A stretch of 64,000 nt of DNA, from the NCBI GenBank assembly GCA_947561715.1, contig OX387198.1, positions 7,812,001-7,876,000 of the forward strand. The letters run 5' to 3'. A program made the position numbers and the translations under genes. The stretch comes from Ascidia mentula. Taxonomy: Eukaryota; Chordata; Ascidiacea; Phlebobranchia; Ascidiidae. Below, one piece after another: positions 36,562 to 48,000 of the stretch (within the stretch, counting starts at the first letter, position 1; the number at the start of each line of letters is the position of its first letter). A model generated the notes under the pieces. The model made no database searches. It saw only the letters and a program-made list of their open reading frames with translations, and was not told the DNA's origin.

Positions 36562-37126
36562 AAATATTGCCTTCAAGACGTTGATCGGCATGCGTTGGGC
36601 GACAGAAAACTTGCCCAGTACTTACTTCTACTCGTCAGCGGATGACGATTTTCTAATCGATCTTGCCAAGATGCAAGAGACGATAGACGATCATTTGGTT
36701 TGGATGGTTACAAACCGAACAAACATTTTCCCGATTATTTGCATGTTCGATGGACGCGACGACGCAAAACCTTTCCGCGATAAGATCAGCAAGTGGTACA
36801 TTTCTATGGAGGAGTACAGGCACCCAAAGTACCCCAAGTTCTGCATGGGCGGCATGTACGTTACCTCCATGCCTATGGTTCGTGGCCTGTGGAACATATC
36901 GCAGTACCATCGTCCGATGCGAGTCGACGATGTATGGATCACGGGCATTTTGCGCGAAAAATTTGGCGTTCCAGCATACCACGTTGCTCTGCTTGAAAAA
37001 CGCGTCGCCCATCATTACGTGGGCTTTCAGGCTAGAGACGATCCGCTGACTCTCGGCGGTATGATGAAAGAGGAATGGAATAAACTATTTACCGGATCTG
37101 AAAATAAGACTGTTTGCGCTTGCTGA
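36562..37126 (+). CDS. Orphan last exon of a GT31 gene (e), copied from gene c
   Basis: A 565-bp exon with its own acceptor, open to a TGA and nearly identical to the last exon of c. Visible differences include Leu to Phe and Cys to Tyr near the GVPA block. It keeps the DDD motif, KFCMGGMYV and DDVWITGIL. The four upstream exons of c were not duplicated, so it lacks a membrane anchor and the first half of the fold. Its acceptor phase fits the exon 3 donor of gene d (34882), so splicing d exons 1-3 to this exon would give a complete chimeric transferase as an alternative to d's own last exon. Otherwise it is an unexpressed partial copy. Confidence 0.75.
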
Positions 37127-37410
37127 CGATTGTGAAAATTTACCACCCTCATTCTGGCAGAATTCTGGCAGAATAATTTTGCAAATTTGCCACATTTTGC
37201 AAGGTACAACAGGCATTTACTCAAAAATTGGTTTCTTTTGGATTAGAATCAAATTACAGAGATGAGCAAGCAGTTCAAACCTCAAAAAACATTTAAACAA
37301 AATTTTTCGCAGCTGTATCAATCAAAAAAATCGCGAATTAAAAAAATCGCCTGGTTTTGCGATTCAGCATAATGGCGGCATGCAAAAAACTTCCCTAATA
37401 CATAGATTTC

Positions 37411-38670
37411 TGCTCGGCGTTCTTGCAATAGGTGCCAATATTGACCAATATCACGAGAACGGAAATTTAATGCTCTACCACATGCAATTAACAAATTTGA
37501 AATTAAGGTGCCGGATGACCTTCAAATCGCCCATCGAAGACGACCCGCTTTTTGCGAATCAGCAGCATAATGGCGTAATGTCGGCATGCGAAAAACTTCC
37601 CTATTAAAACAATTCTGCTCGGCGTTCTTGCAATAGGTGCCAATATTGACCAATATCACGAAAACGGAAATTTAATGCACTACCACATGCAATTAACAAA
37701 TTTGAAATTAAGGTGCCGGATGACCTTCAAATCGCCCATCGAAGACGACCCGCTTTTTGCGAATCAGCAGCATAATGGCGTAATGTTGGCATGCGAAAAA
37801 CTTCTCCATTAAAACAATTCTGCTCGGCGTTCTTGCAATAGGTGCCAATATTGACCAATATCACGAGAACGGAAATTTAATGCTCTACCACATGCAATTA
37901 ACAAATTTGAAATTAAGGTGCCGGATGACCTTCAAATCGCCCATCGAAGACGACCCGCTTTTTGCGAATCAGCAGCATAATGGCGTAATGTCGGCATGCG
38001 AAAAACTTCCCCATTAAAACAGTTCTGCTCGGCGTTCTTGCAATAGGTGCCAATATTGACCAATATCACGAGAACGGAAATTTAATGCTCTACCACATGC
38101 AATTAACAAATTTGAAATTAAGGTGCCGGATGACCTTCAAATCGCCCATCGAAGACGACCCGCTTTTTGCGAATCAGCAGCATAATGGCGTAATGTCGGC
38201 ATGCGAAAAACTTCCCTATTAAAACAATTCTGCTCGGCGTTCTTGCAATAGGTGCCAATATTGACCAATATCACGAAAACGGAAATTTAATGCACTACCA
38301 CATGTAATTAACAAATTTGAAATTAAGGTGCCGGATGACCTTCAAATCGCCCATCGAAGACGACCCGCTTTTTGCGAATCAGCAGCATAATGGCGTAATG
38401 TTGGCATGCGAAAAACTTCTCCATTAAAACAATTCTGCTCGGCGTTCTTGCAATAGGTGCCAATATTGACCAATATCACGAGAACGGAAATTTAATGCTC
38501 TACCACATGCAATTAACAAATTTGAAATTAAGGTGCCGGATGACCTTCAAATCGCCCATCGAAGACGACCCGCTTTTTGCGAATCAGCAGCATAATGGCG
38601 TAATGTCGGCATGCGAAAAACTTCCCTATTAAAACAATTCTGCTCGGCGTTCTTGCAATAGGTGCCAATA
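37411..38670 (+). repeat. 205-bp satellite array, left arm
   Basis: Six full units starting TGCTCGGCGTTCTTGC at 37411, 37616, 37821, 38026, 38231 and 38436, plus a 30-bp partial unit from 38641. Units 2 and 5 share private variants (GCACTACC, GTTGGCATG, CTTCTCC) absent from the others, so the array repeats as a 3-unit (615-bp) higher-order block. Confidence 0.93.
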
Positions 38671-39827
38671 AAAGATTCAATTTTGTGCTTCATCCCCTTG
38701 AACATTTTGATGGTTTTTCAACTAAACTTTTCACAGCACCCTTCACCAAACGTCTGACTGACTGAGATGAGCAAAATTTGCACTAAAACTGCACTAAACA
38801 CGCTGAAAATCGCCCTGGCTACACCACGTGACTTCTTGCTCATTAAACAGAAAATTGACCCCAATGCATCACCGGTTGCCTTGTGACGAAACTGAGACTC
38901 TCTATGACGCAGGAGTACAAGACGGGCATTCCCCGCGTGCAAAACTATTTTAATAGAATTGCTGACATGCGGTCGTTAGTCCTATTTTGATAAAATAAAG
39001 TTTGGTCCTGGCATTGAAATTCGTTTTGGTCGAAGATTGCCTTTCTTTCTGTTTGTCCCTTATGACGCAATGACGTTGATGTGGACATATTTCACGCGTT
39101 ATCGTTTGACTGTATTGTTGCATTCTATTACGATTTGATCTCAGATACCGAAGGGTTTATCAACTCGCATGGATTCGTGGTACCTAACATGAAAATTTTA
39201 TTAACCCCTCTCCTATTATCTCCTGACTCCCCTACCAATGACACATTTGCAGGAATTTGTCAGGTGTAGTATGGTAACTACACTACATTTTCAATTTTCT
39301 TTTCCCTCAAAAGTAACCATCACAATTCAACTTTTCCTTTTTTTCCATCTGAATACGACCTGCACAGAAAATAGAGCATATTTTTTTTACAGTATTTTGT
39401 CACAGAAATCAATTATGCAACACATGTCACAGGATAAACAGTACATACATATGTTTGTGTGTATTGGAAAAAATAGTATTTAGCGTTATATATGTCACAT
39501 ATCTCTAAAATTTGTTGCCATTTTATCCAAAGAGCACATGAAAAAGAAATGTAGAAAGCAATCCATCATCTAAACATGTAGCAAAAATGTTTTGTATTTG
39601 TTTACACCAAGGGTGTACAAACTGCAGTCCGCAAATCAACATTTTGTAGCATGTCGAAGGCTGCTACGTGGCCCGGCCCCGGAAGTTAACAAATACAATT
39701 TTTTACAAATAAAGTTGTGTATTATTGCCAAGTTTGCTGATATGTGCAAATGTACATGATTGAACACATGTTGTACTTGCATACTGCCAAAGTTATAAAT
39801 TTAGAAGGCTTATTGGTCAATATGGTC
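38671..39827. other. Central spacer of the fold-back element
   Basis: Non-repeated sequence between the arms. Around 39608-39680 it contains CAAGGGTGTACAAACTGC and later GGCCCGGCCCCGG, resembling the terminus of Charlie-like hAT elements. No transposase frame is recognised. Confidence 0.4.
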
Positions 39828-40484
39828 AAATTTGGTCAATATTGGCACCTATTGCAAGAACGCCGAGCAGAAGTGTTTTAATAGGGAAGTTTTTCGCATG
39901 CCGACATTACGCCATTATGCTGCTGATTCGCAAAAAGCGGGTCGTCTTCGATGGGCGATTTGAAGGTCATCCGGCACCTTAATTTCAAATTTGTTAATTG
40001 CATGTAGTAGAGCATTAAATTTCCGTTCTCGTGATATTGGTCAATATTGGCACCTATTGCAAGAACGCCGAGCAGAACTGTTTTAATGGGGAAGTTTTTC
40101 GCATGCCGACATTACGCCATTATGCTGCTGATTCGCAAAAAGCGGGTCGTCTTCGATGGGCGATTTGAAGGTCATCCGGCACCTTAATTTCAAATTTGTT
40201 AATTGCATGTGGTAGAGCATTAAATTTCCGTTCTCGTGATATTGGTCAATATTGGCACCTATTGCAAGAACGCCGAGCAGAACTGTTTTAATAGGGAAGT
40301 TTTTCGCATGCCAACATTACGCCATTATGCTGCTGATTCGCAAAAAGCGGGTCGTCTTCGATGGGCGATTTGAAGGTCATCCGGCACCTTAATTTCAAAT
40401 TTGTTAATTGCATGTGGTAGAGCATTAAATTTCCGTTCTCGTGATATTGGTCAATATTGGCACCTATTGCAAGAACGCCGAGCA
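39828..40484 (-). repeat. 205-bp satellite array, right arm (inverted)
   Basis: Three full units in inverse orientation ending at 40074, 40279 and 40484, preceded by a partial unit ending at 39869. Sequence matches the left-arm units. Confidence 0.93.
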
Positions 40485-41429
40485 GAATTCTTTGTATTAG
40501 GGAAGTTTTTTGCATGCCACCATTATGCTGAATCGCAAAACCAGGCGATTTTTTTATTCGCGATTGTTTTGATTGATACAGCTGCGAAAAAAATTTGTTT
40601 AAATTTTTTTTGAGGTTTGAACTGCTTGCTCATCTCTGTAATTTGATTCTAATCCAAAAGAAACCAATTTTTGAGTATATGCCTGTTGTACCTTGCAAAA
40701 TGTGGCAAATTTGCAAAATTATTCTGCCAGAATTCTGCCAGAATGAGGGTGGTGAAAATTTTTCATACTGCCTCAAGACTGCGACCAACATTATCAACAT
40801 TTCCGCATCAGTTTTCGCATCCCTTGCTTTGCGAGATTTTGTAAGTTATATTTTTTGTTTTGTTGAACGTATTGCAGAACAACTTTCATACGCTCTGACT
40901 TTCTATAAGGATAATATTTTTTTATCTTTCTTTGCGATTACCGAGACATGCGACGCTCAACAGGACCTTCCGCATGCACGTCGACAACTGTCCTAAAGTT
41001 AAAATGTTTTTTAACTTACAATGGTCGACTCAAACCCGTAGTTGAGAAATTGCAGCAATAATGTTTCAAAGAAAAGTATGTCTGTGAATCCTTTTTTGCC
41101 TTCCAGATATGTTTACCTTACGTTCTCGTCAATTATATTGTTTGCTGATACAAGTAATATTTTTTTGCGCCGAAACTCACTGTTGCCAATGAACTTTGCT
41201 TGTGTATGTCCTACCTTTATATCACTTCGTCACCGACAAGTGTAGCGTGAAAAACAACGCCAAGGTTCTCTGACCACACCGGTGCGCAATAACGAAACAA
41301 ATTGAAAAAATATAAACGTCATCACAGAAAAGAGTTTGTGCTTACCAACGAATTCATGCCACTTGCCGCGTTCGCTTTCAATACTTTATAGTTCTCCGTT
41401 GTTCTGTTGTTAAATCACTCACTAAATAC

Positions 41430-41826
41430 ATGTCGAATGTCGTTGGGTGCAATAACTTTCGTGTTGACAAAAATAAAATATTTCAGCTTCAGACGGTGCC
41501 AATGTTCAAATACAACAGACGCACAAACCAGTTTATCATCGATTTCAACAAGCTTTGGGCACATTTGAATGAACCGAGTTTAGGCGTATTCATTGCTTTT
41601 CCTGAAACGAAAGAAAGTACTCATTGAAAGAAATGATTTATTTAACAAAGAAAAACTTAAGAGCACAAAAATCGTTTTTGGGTCTTCTTTTTCATTTGTC
41701 CTGAACTTTGGCAACGTAATGTACTTCTACGATGACATACTTATTCGGAATTTGTACAGAAATGAGAACGCCCGCGTGAAACAAAAGGATGCTGGCGTGT
41801 CCAACGAATCCCAGAGTAAATATTAA
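41430..41826 (+). other. Possible decayed exons of an unidentified gene (copy B)
   Basis: Counterpart of 30139-30474. The second stretch reads through to a TAA after VKQKDAGVSNESQSKY, because copy B has GAG where copy A has TAG. The AG acceptor before it is changed to TG. Not recognised. Confidence 0.25.
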
Positions 41827-42896
41827 ATATTTGTCAGTTAGGCACTTATGCATACACATCATGTAAAATGCTTATATTCATCAAAGATAAGTTTATTTCA
41901 AATTAACAATGCGGGATAGCACCATCGTTTTTGCAGCGGGTTCGCGGCACGCTTCTTACCCGCTTTCCGCAATTATAGGAAAAAGCGATACGCATTACAG
42001 CCCAAGCTAGTTCGGAAGCGGTTTCGGCGAACTAGCTTAATAGGGGTGGGTTCGGAAGCTAGTTGAGCGAACTAGCTTCTTTTTGCATGTCAGCTAATGG
42101 AAAATGATGGCGGAAAATTTAAGTTTGGTTAGATTTCAATCACGAATTTTAATATAGTTGGATATTTAATGAGGTTCAATGCTTTTTTTCCAAATTTTGA
42201 ATCAAAAAACAAATTTAAATGTAAGTAAAAATGGGCTGTGACTTGGACATTTTGAATCAATCACCTGAAGACAATTGACTGCAAAAGAATGCTGATGCTG
42301 TGATAAGAGGAAAATTTTTATGTGTGTGTTGTTGCATTTTTTGTGTTTCATAACTTCTCTAGCATACATGCAAAACAATTCAAAACAAATAAAGAACAAT
42401 GTGTTTTCTTACCGGCAGTTTATCACAATTTGTTGTAACTGATGCGCCTCCTGCAGTGTTTGGTGTTTTTGCCTCTAGCACGCGATTTGACAAGCGGTGG
42501 CAACGTGTCCTTTTTTTGTGCCCCTGAAGGTTTAGGTGTAGTTCACTTTGAAATTGCGTTATACCTGATAAAGTCTCGCCGCATGGCAGACGAAACGTCG
42601 AAGAAATACAGCACGTATATTTTATGCCAGAAGAGCAGTACATTTTTAAATTCAATTACCGTTTTTTTTAATAATGCTTTTAATTAACTATTAACTATGT
42701 CCAAAAGCCAGCAAAAAGGAGTAGATAAAAAGTATTAAACAAATCTCTCTCGTGATGAATTGCAGTAAAGCACCACCACCAGCGTTTAGTTACATATTGC
42801 ACAGACATGGACTGCGCAAATAATGACTTTTGATCATTGAATAAGTTGGGTCTGATGCTTCACGCATAAATTACGTTTTGTTTCCTCACAAACAAG

Positions 42897-43541
42897 TGTT
42901 ACGGAATTATTTCGGCAGCTTTGCAATTAAGCGGTTAGATGTTTTTGGGTGGCGATGTTATCCCCCAATTAACCCTTCTACCTAATTCGGTACTTTGCAC
43001 AAAACTGCCTCCCTAATTCTGATACTGCCCAGAACCCTGCAATAACGGCTCACCACAAAGCCAAAGTAACCCAGGCTGATTTAACTTATTGGACGTCTTG
43101 TTAAAATCAAAGCGACTTAAAAACAATACAAGACGTTCTGGCAAAGATCCCGACAACTCACACAACACTGAGATGTTCACAACGCGACGCCCAGAAGAAG
43201 ACTCGCCCGTTTTAGGGAAATCGTTCGTTACATGCAATCGCCAACCAATCAGGATGCGCCTTTCCGACACGCGGCACATCCGGGGCATACAAAAATAAAC
43301 GGAGCGTAAAATAATAGGAAAGGGAGGGGAGACGAAGGTAATAAAATAGTGTGGTGAAAGTGAAGTGCGAGCCTTAAAAGCGATATACGTGGGTAAAACA
43401 ATATGATAAATAAGTGGTAACAACGAAAGAAAACAGTTAAATTACAAGGTGCCAGGAAGATAGGTGAAAACAATGAAATACAAACAATAACCATAACTAA
43501 CAAAAGTGTAAGGTGACGTGGAGGAAATAAAATTCGTTACA
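42897..43541. mobile_element. Solo-LTR-like insertion
   Basis: 645 bp present in copy B and absent from the same site of copy A (near 31606). Begins TGTTACGG, ends CGTTACA, so it has TG...CA ends with a short imperfect inverted repeat, and is flanked by CAAG on both sides (42893-42896, 43542-43545). No internal retroviral-type genes are present, so a solo LTR left by recombination is the simplest reading; a short MITE is the alternative. Confidence 0.65.
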
Positions 43542-44423
43542 CAAGCATATTTTTTTTGAAATTAACAAATGACCTGATGTAAAACATAGGTAAATGTTTA
43601 ACTACAGATCTGGAAAAGTACAGTCGTACCAAGAAAATTATCCCCTTTGCCTACGAAAAGGTCGCCCAAATCTTCGGCTTAGCCTCTGTAGAATGCTATA
43701 TGCAACAGGATGTGGTAAAGCAAAAAAAACTTTCTCACCCGGCATCGTTTTTATGATTATGAACTACAACAGTCATTTCACTACAAACTCCATTTTGCGC
43801 ATTTCGCAAGAACATCAGAGCATGTAAATTGAGGCCCGAAGCTCGCTCATTTATGGTCTGTTAGTTCTTCATGGTTAATCGCGCAAGCTCACTCGCAAAC
43901 CATGTCATGTGGACATGATCCCCCTATAGCTCAACCATGAGGTCACGTTGCCAGTGTGTTTACAGAGCTTTCCTCAGAGTCAGCTATTTGTATTTGAAAC
44001 GGCTGGAATTCCCCACACGACTGTGAATCTGTAGACTTTATACGTGGGCTACGGGATCCGCCACCAGCGCAGCACCTGATCTTACCCACAAATAATAAAA
44101 AATGAATAGCTTCGTTTTGTTAGTTCACAGCACTGATGATGAGCATATAGCAGTGTTCGAAACGTTTTGGAATAATGATCAGCATATTAGCTTTGACTTT
44201 TCTATTTCGTTGTGTATGAAGGCATGATTAAGAAAAAGTGTAACAATATGTTTGTTTAAAGTCGCCCAGGAGTAACACATATCGCTGATTCAACTTCATT
44301 CAGTTGCACTAAAGTAAAAAAAATTAGAGCAAAGGTAAAAGGTGTCACCTTTGGTAGCGTCAAGTAGTTCCAAATGAAAAAAAATGTATATAAATTACTA
44401 CTGATGCTGCCAGACATGCTTTC

Positions 44424-44560
44424 TTGCAGCGATACGGCTCTTCTGGCAATAATTTTAGCATCCTCAATAATATACTAATGAAGGCTGCTACATGGTGGCC
44501 GAAACGTCAAAATAATAAAACTATTGCCAGAAGAGCCGTATTACAGCAATAATGTATAGT
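44424..44560. repeat. Short inverted repeat, copy B only
   Basis: TTGCAGCGATACGGCTC (from about 44424) recurs inverted at about 44528-44555 (GAGCCGTATTACAGCAA) inside about 100 bp that copy A lacks. Confidence 0.5.
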
Positions 44561-45075
44561 TAGCAGCCAAATTTAACGCCGCTTTAGTCATAAACGAACA
44601 AAATCGCTTACCACAATGAATATCAATACGTCTGAGGGCATTTCTGTACAAAAGCTATACTAATAAAAGAAAGCTATACATAATTAGATGTGACGATTCA
44701 ATTTTTTTAGAACGAGGGTTAGAGAAAATTACTAAATTTGAATTACAGAACCGAATGTTGAGAGTATAAGTTGACTGCAAACAGATTGACAAAAATGTCT
44801 ACCACATGCTTGGCATCGTGCGCTTGTATTTTGTGAGTAACAAGCAATGTTTTCGATCTTCGTGTGTGTGAAATGTACAGCATAGCATATGTCAAACCAG
44901 GACATTGGAAAACAGCATCAGAGTTTCGTTTTCATCGCAATGCGTTTTATTCTCATTTTCTACTTTGTTTGTTTAGTTTCTTTTTGAAGCAAGGGTAACC
45001 GGTAATACCCGTAATTGGCTAAATGTTCTAATTTCAGATGGGCGGTATCATAAGGTAAAATAACAAAAAATAAAC

Positions 45076-48000
45076 ATGCGACGATCCTTGGGATGTTACC
45101 TTACAATTGGTTGCGGGTGCTTGCTGCTGTATCTTTCTGCTCAACTTTTCTTCATGGAAGAGGCGAGAAGGTGAGAAACGGTGGCTTTTGTGTTTGAATA
45201 AATTTTCCGCCGCTTGTCATAATATAACTTCAATTTTACTCAACCGTGAATATGTAGGCCATGAAATTGTGGCTGTACTTCGTTTTAAGGAGCCAACAGA
45301 AATATATTTTGTACATCTATAAACGGAAAGATATCTATCGCTATCGCCATACAAAAGTTGTACATTCAAAAAGACATATCGTTTGAACTTGCTGAAGGAA
45401 CTCTTTTGTATACAGCAAATAAAGAGAAAGGGCAATTGTGGTCGAGTCCTAACCTTGTTTTGTGATGTCTTCCACGCATGGATGGCAAACAGCAACGTAC
45501 ACATCACATACAGAAGCAGCTATACTGTATGTGATGTGTGTTACGGTGCGTGACTGTTGAGTTTGGTCGAAATTTGACTCGGAGTGGCAAATGTGCGCGA
45601 GCCGATAAATCCGAGCATATTATCTAAAACAGACTTCTGCGTATTCCGGTTCTATCGCAAACCAAAAAGGGTTTACAAGTTATTGTAAATCCTCAATCTT
45701 AACACAAAACCAAGGGATTTGTTGATGTAATAATTTTAAATGGAACTATGTAAATCCGGTAATGTGTGCTCATGGATGGCATATTTTCAATGCTTTGTTT
45801 TCAGTTAAAGATCTCTCATCATATGTCACTAGTAAAGACACATACGGCGTGCCTATGAATCGGCAAAGTTTTTAATCAGTTACGGTTGATCAGGGGCGGC
45901 ATGAGAAGAACACCTCGCTAAGTTTAGCGAGCTCACTATTGAAGCAAAACCTCGCTAACGCAACTTTTGGTATGACGAGCCACGTTCTCGCTAACTAACG
46001 GGGATCTCAGACCACTTGCTAAACTAATTTTTGTCGAAAATTTGCATTACAGCAGCTTATTTTGCAATTATTTGTCACAAAAATAACCAAGTATTCATGG
46101 GATATGTTACACTTCGGGGTATAGTTTAATTTTGCTTGCCTACATTTGTAATATCAGTATGTTTTAATATTTTTTCAAAGATTTGCAAAAGCTATAAAAT
46201 GAAAGGTATTTAACAGCAAAACAATATACTATTTTAATACTAATAAGGAACAAAACCAAATTTAATCTTCAAAAGGTTTCAATTCGTTTAAATTTCGAAA
46301 CGACGAAGAAACGGCCATTTATCAAAATGCCCAACACAACCAACGCAGCAGTTTGTTTTGCGGTTGCATTATAATACTCAGTGTTGTGAAAACGATCGAC
46401 AGAACTACACCATTCGAGAATATATTAGTGTCAATTTTGCATGGGTTGTTTTCGTAACCTCGTAAACACAACATAGCGAATTGTAAATTCTCAAGTGCCT
46501 CTGACATAACTTGCATATTTTTCCGCCCAAATAAGGGAGAAAAATTTTGACAACATGAATCGGGAGACTATGGGTATTTCAACACCCATTGTGAGTTTCC
46601 GGCGTGTAAATGATTTTAATTGAAATGAGATTAAACAGTACAATGTTAGGGCATTTCCTCATCTGTTAACCCTATAAAATCAGAGCAACAATTTGATTTG
46701 TGATTTCGGTCTCATGTTATCGTAAACTTACCTAAATAATGTAAACGAACAAAAAATGTGGGGTAAATTCAAGATACCGCATATGCGCAAGATATGGCAA
46801 ATTTCGCAACTCGTATTCAGAAACATGGGACTTAAGGCGATGCAAAAGTCCCTTTCTCCTGAAAATTGACGCATTCTCTCTTTTTCTTTGCGCGCTTGTA
46901 CGAAGTCCTAACGAGATATGCTCGGCATACCATTTTCCGTACCGAGTTCCTCGCTCGTAAACACTTCGCTAAATTCAGTTTTAGCGAGCTCGACAGTTTA
47001 ACGAGGAACTTCTTATCATGCCGTCCCAGATCTGTGAAGAACGAACGAACCCGAACAGAAACATTCCCAAACCGAACTGCAGCGAACACCAAGCCCAGGA
47101 CCTCAACGCCAACAAACTTCATTTATTTGAAAGAACCGCTGCTTCACAAACATTCGGCTGGAAGTGGAAAATGCATCGCTAAACACGGTGAGAAGGAAAT
47201 ACTAGCGGCGTGCAAAGGAATATACTTTATTTCCGCACTGAATTACGTTCTTACGTGCACTATATAGCTTGTGGGTCCTGCTGGGTCAAATTATTGTGTG
47301 TGATATTATATTACTATGTTTGTCAATAGAATGTAGTCACACGAGAATTTGTTTAGTTTTTTTTACTATAGTTCTATTATCAGCATTTAATGTTGTCATT
47401 CAAAGAATGCTAAAAAGTCGTATCAATATTGCGTTAGTGGCACACATGATGTACAAACGCAGCGAAAGAGTACAAGAACTTGATCTACGTTCGTTAACCA
47501 ACAGCAAAATGTACTGGCACTATATGTAAATAAACCCAGCGCAGCGAGAGCGTCTCGTTTTTTTGTATTGTTCTCAGGTATGGGCAAAAATATAGGTTTG
47601 AGAACCGGCGTAGTATTCACAACGATAAAGTTAAATCGTCTTTGCCTTACTAACAAACCTCCGTTCTGTCGGGAAAAGTGGCTGATCAAGCTTGGCTGCA
47701 GCAATGCTAACAAAAATCTTTATTAACTTGAACAGAAGTGAGGTGGAGAATGGCAATCTTTGTTAAATCTTCCGCCATCAACTTTTTTCGAAGAGAATTG
47801 TTTCGCCGCACGTGGGCGTCCTTCAGCTACGTTGATGGGCTCGAGTTTCAGACAATTTTCATCATAGGAAATTCAAAAGTCAACAAACCTGCACTTGTTG
47901 ACGAGGAATTTAAAAGATATGGAGACTTACTACAATATGCAGGGCCTGATGACTACAGGTACCCAACATACACGCCACCTAGTAAACTTTTGCTATCACG

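Larger units (their letters stand above)
37142..40753. mobile_element. Fold-back transposon with satellite arms and 8-bp TSD
   Basis: 3612 bp. Ends ACCACCCTCATTCTGG and CCAGAATGAGGGTGGT are perfect inverted copies. The 8-bp direct repeat GAAAATTT flanks it (37134-37141 and 40754-40761), and copy A preserves the empty site near 29465-29480. The outer 269 bp at each side are inverted copies of each other; inward of them lie inverted arrays of a 205-bp unit, six on the left and three on the right, around a spacer at about 38671-39827. No transposase is seen, so it is non-autonomous. The 8-bp duplication suggests hAT-type mobilisation. Confidence 0.88.
40762..45075. other. Spacer upstream of GT31 gene f
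   Basis: Colinear with 29470-33153 of copy A, apart from the solo-LTR-like insertion and a small inverted repeat near 44520. Contains the second copies of the hairpins and hammerhead-like motifs. No confident gene. Confidence 0.5.

Noticed and set aside
37380..37607. 75-codon frame, also found inverted at 40288-40515
   Set aside because: It is the satellite unit read in one frame; the other units carry stops.
37411..40484. CRISPR-like array of regular repeats
   Set aside because: Units are 205 bp with no distinct spacers, occur in inverted arms and lie inside a transposon in a eukaryotic window.
43013..43503. Minus-strand frames of 136 and 84 codons
   Set aside because: They lie inside the solo-LTR-like insertion and show no retroelement protein motifs.
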